64,000 nt of DNA from NCBI RefSeq assembly GCF_022170785.1, contig NZ_CP081870.1:670001-734000 (forward strand), written 5' to 3'. The notes under the pieces were generated by a model. That model had not been told where the DNA came from and searched no databases. It saw nothing but the letters and a program-made list of their open reading frames with translations. Positions 62,364-64,000 of this stretch are shown in pieces (position 1 is the stretch's first letter; the number at the start of each line of letters is the position of its first letter). The translations under genes and the position numbers were made by a program. Origin of the DNA: Rossellomorea marisflavi. Lineage in GTDB: Bacteria > Bacillota > Bacilli > Bacillales > Bacillaceae_B.

Positions 62364-63569
62364 ATGGTGATAAACGGTAGAAATGCGATTGAGCCTTTAT
62401 ATTCTCAGCCGCCTAAAAGCCTTTTTACATTATCAAGATCCATTGGCACACCAGCTATCATATATGATCAGGTTGGTATGAAGGATGTAGTCAATCGCAT
62501 GCAGGAAGACTTCAGTCTATTATCTAACGCTAAATTAAATCTAGCGGTTAAGGCTATCCACACCCCAGAGTTGCTTCGCCTTTATGCAGAGTGGGGGTTG
62601 GGGTGTGATGTGGCTAGTATAGGGGAATATGAATTAGCAAAAAAGGCAGGATTTTCAGAAATTACAACTACAAATCCAGCATACAGTGAGAAAGATATGG
62701 GCTTTTTTCATGACGAAGACGTAGTGCTAGATCTTGATTCTCAATCACAAGTGAAGAGTTATGGAAGCTTGTATCCCGGAACAGAGATTGGATTGCGTAT
62801 CAGGATCCCTCTCCCTCCAGAACTCGAATCGAACGCCACTTTTGGAAATGACAGTAGATTTGGAATTGACATTTTACAGCCGGGACTAAATGAAATACTC
62901 GAGAAATACAATCTTTCAGTTACACGTTTACATGTACATACAGGTCAGATGACTCCGGAGTCCCTACTATTTAAAGCAGATTACTTACTTGCAATTGCGG
63001 AAGTTTTTGAGGATGTCCATACAATCGACTTCGGTGGAGGGCTTTTCCATTTTTATATAAGTAGAGAAAAGGCAAGGAAGTCACTGACGATGGTAAATGG
63101 AAAAATAAAAGAGTGGGTGAGAAAAAACAAGCGTACCCTAATGACAAGATTCGAACCAGGGGGAGCTCTTCTTGCTGGATGCGGTTACCTAGTATCAACT
63201 ATTGTAGCGAACGAATTTCATTCCCATTTCAACTCAAGAATCGTGACAGTTGATGCATCTGCATGGAACTTGGCTCCTTGGCATAAGCCCGAAGTCATGA
63301 TTCTAGGAGATAACAATGATAAAAGAATTCAGGAGAATAAAGCTCTTATTGCTGGTAATACGCTCTATGAAGGTGATTTTTTTGGGAAGCAAGGGAATGG
63401 CCAGTTGACGTATTTTGATCTAGATGACCCACACATCGGTGAAAAGATATTGTTCACAGCTTCCGGAGCATATACGATGACTAATTCTCGACGCTTCAAT
63501 CGCCTACCATTACCAAAGGAATACCTCTTAAATGATGATGATTTAAAACAGGTGGGGGTACTGCAATGA
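62364..63569 (+). CDS. Divergent fold-III PLP enzyme, DAP/ornithine decarboxylase-like
   Basis: 401 residues after GGGGAGG. Alanine-racemase/decarboxylase fold: PLP-lysine in LNLAVKAIHTPELL, WGLGCDVASIGEYELAKKAG, VHTGQ, TIDFGGGLFHFY and the C-terminal GAYTMTNSRRFNRLPLP with a conserved Tyr. Two changes from the usual decarboxylases: EPGR is EPGG, and the GPxCESGD segment with the catalytic Cys reads GNTLYEGD. The reaction may therefore differ (epimerisation, or decarboxylation of an unusual or peptide-bound substrate). AT-rich codon use; ATGA overlap with the next gene. Confidence 0.8.
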   Translation: MVINGRNAIEPLYSQPPKSLFTLSRSIGTPAIIYDQVGMKDVVNRMQEDFSLLSNAKLNLAVKAIHTPELLRLYAEWGLGCDVASIGEYELAKKAGFSEITTTNPAYSEKDMGFFHDEDVVLDLDSQSQVKSYGSLYPGTEIGLRIRIPLPPELESNATFGNDSRFGIDILQPGLNEILEKYNLSVTRLHVHTGQMTPESLLFKADYLLAIAEVFEDVHTIDFGGGLFHFYISREKARKSLTMVNGKIKEWVRKNKRTLMTRFEPGGALLAGCGYLVSTIVANEFHSHFNSRIVTVDASAWNLAPWHKPEVMILGDNNDKRIQENKALIAGNTLYEGDFFGKQGNGQLTYFDLDDPHIGEKILFTASGAYTMTNSRRFNRLPLPKEYLLNDDDLKQVGVLQ

Positions 63570-64000
63570 AAGAGCTATATAAAATAAAGGACTCGTTAGT
63601 ACTATTCGATGAACAGTCTTCCTTAACTCTTTGGGATCCAAAGGAGGGATGGGAGTTAAAGCTGGAAGCCCATATGATTGATTTCCTAAAGGCGTTTGCC
63701 ATTCCTGCCACGAAGGAAGCGGCCTATCGGTCTATAGCTACGTCCTATAATGTTAACGAGCAGTTTTTTGAGGATATCGTAGCGTCTTTCCTCTCCCAAA
63801 AATTAATTGAACCTGTTTCTGGAGCAGGGAAAACAAATAAACCAAATCTGCAAATCGGGATGTTTAGGACCCCCATTATATCACTTAAAGAATGTTTAAT
63901 GGGTGAAGGAACAAACATCGCTTTTTTAGGTATGCCATATGATTTGAATGTTACTTATCGACCAGGAGCTCGATTTGCACCAAGTTATCTTAGGAAGGTA
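63566..64000 (+). CDS. Arginase/agmatinase-family protein with extra N-terminal domain (cut by window end)
   Basis: 145 residues are visible. Residues 1-90 form a small mixed strand/helix unit (LYKIKDSLVLFDEQSSLTLW ... FFEDIVASFLSQKLIE) like the winged-helix PqqD/RRE or effector domains found in RiPP enzymes. From about 120, FLGMPYDLNVTYRPGARFAPSYLRK is the ureohydrolase opening (GxPxDxxxtYRPGaRFgP). The metal-binding His/Asp motifs lie beyond the window. Likely releases urea from an arginine side chain, possibly in the peptide at 62110. Confidence 0.8.
   Translation, partial: MKELYKIKDSLVLFDEQSSLTLWDPKEGWELKLEAHMIDFLKAFAIPATKEAAYRSIATSYNVNEQFFEDIVASFLSQKLIEPVSGAGKTNKPNLQIGMFRTPIISLKECLMGEGTNIAFLGMPYDLNVTYRPGARFAPSYLRKV

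Overview
This window reads as chromosomal DNA of a Bacillaceae species (a marine or soil Bacillus/Rossellomorea-like organism; this is inference). Shine-Dalgarno sites are strong (AGGAGG-type), GTG and TTG starts are used, and there are a T-box leader, an S-box leader and Firmicute-type rho-independent terminators. Many genes have clear Bacillus subtilis counterparts from its yfk/yfj region: a YfkE-type Ca2+/H+ exchanger, yfkD, yfkAB, pdaA, yfjP and yfjO. I found no tRNA, rRNA, CRISPR array, intact insertion sequence or prophage.

Layout. (1) 1-7488: right part of a RiPP cluster for an azol(in)e (TOMM/thiopeptide-related) peptide. It holds an unfinished upstream gene, a YcaO cyclodehydratase, two SagB-like nitroreductase-fold proteins, a stand-alone thiopeptide-type (LanB C-terminal) protein, an E1-like partner and an ABC exporter. 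All lie on + and mostly overlap. No precursor gene is visible inside the window. (2) 7489-8856: gene-free, with four long structured repeats of two families. (3) 8857-19531: housekeeping genes (cation exchanger, YfkD, cupin, GNATs, YfkAB radical SAM, CBO0543, DUF421, class I fumarase, lipoprotein, PdaA). (4) 19613-25207: methyltransferase; a sulfane-sulfur operon under a CsoR/CstR-type operator; a T-box leader followed not by a synthetase but by a HIT hydrolase and a PP2C-like phosphatase. (5) 25274-34317: small membrane proteins, an AgrC/AgrA-like two-component system, an ABC transporter, HAD, APH and MepB proteins and an amino-acid permease. (6) 34491-42404: FabZ/FabH pair, MenA, HIT, GNAT, a zinc-ribbon/isochorismatase fusion, an Lrp regulator, a very small membrane protein and four tandem DUF4181-like membrane paralogues. 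(7) 42445-61785: iron alcohol dehydrogenase, DUF523, DUF2785, a SAM-riboswitch-controlled M20 amidohydrolase, a frameshifted SDR, GNAT, deaminase, a second FabH, two Nudix proteins, AlkA/YfjP and RlmCD/YfjO, an ECF sigma factor with its DUF4179 partner, and a large two-part methyltransferase. (8) 61786-64000: abruptly AT-rich and probably acquired. It holds a 52-residue candidate precursor peptide flanked by 26-bp inverted repeats, a divergent fold-III PLP decarboxylase-like enzyme, and the start of an arginase-family protein with an extra N-terminal domain.

The strongest candidate for an undescribed system is region 8: a small Arg-containing peptide, a PLP enzyme without the usual catalytic cysteine, and a ureohydrolase with a possible leader-binding domain. 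Together they suggest a RiPP pathway that acts on arginine side chains. The azole cluster at the left end is a second natural-product locus with an unusual split architecture. Proteins named by family were recognised by eye from motifs; no database search was run.
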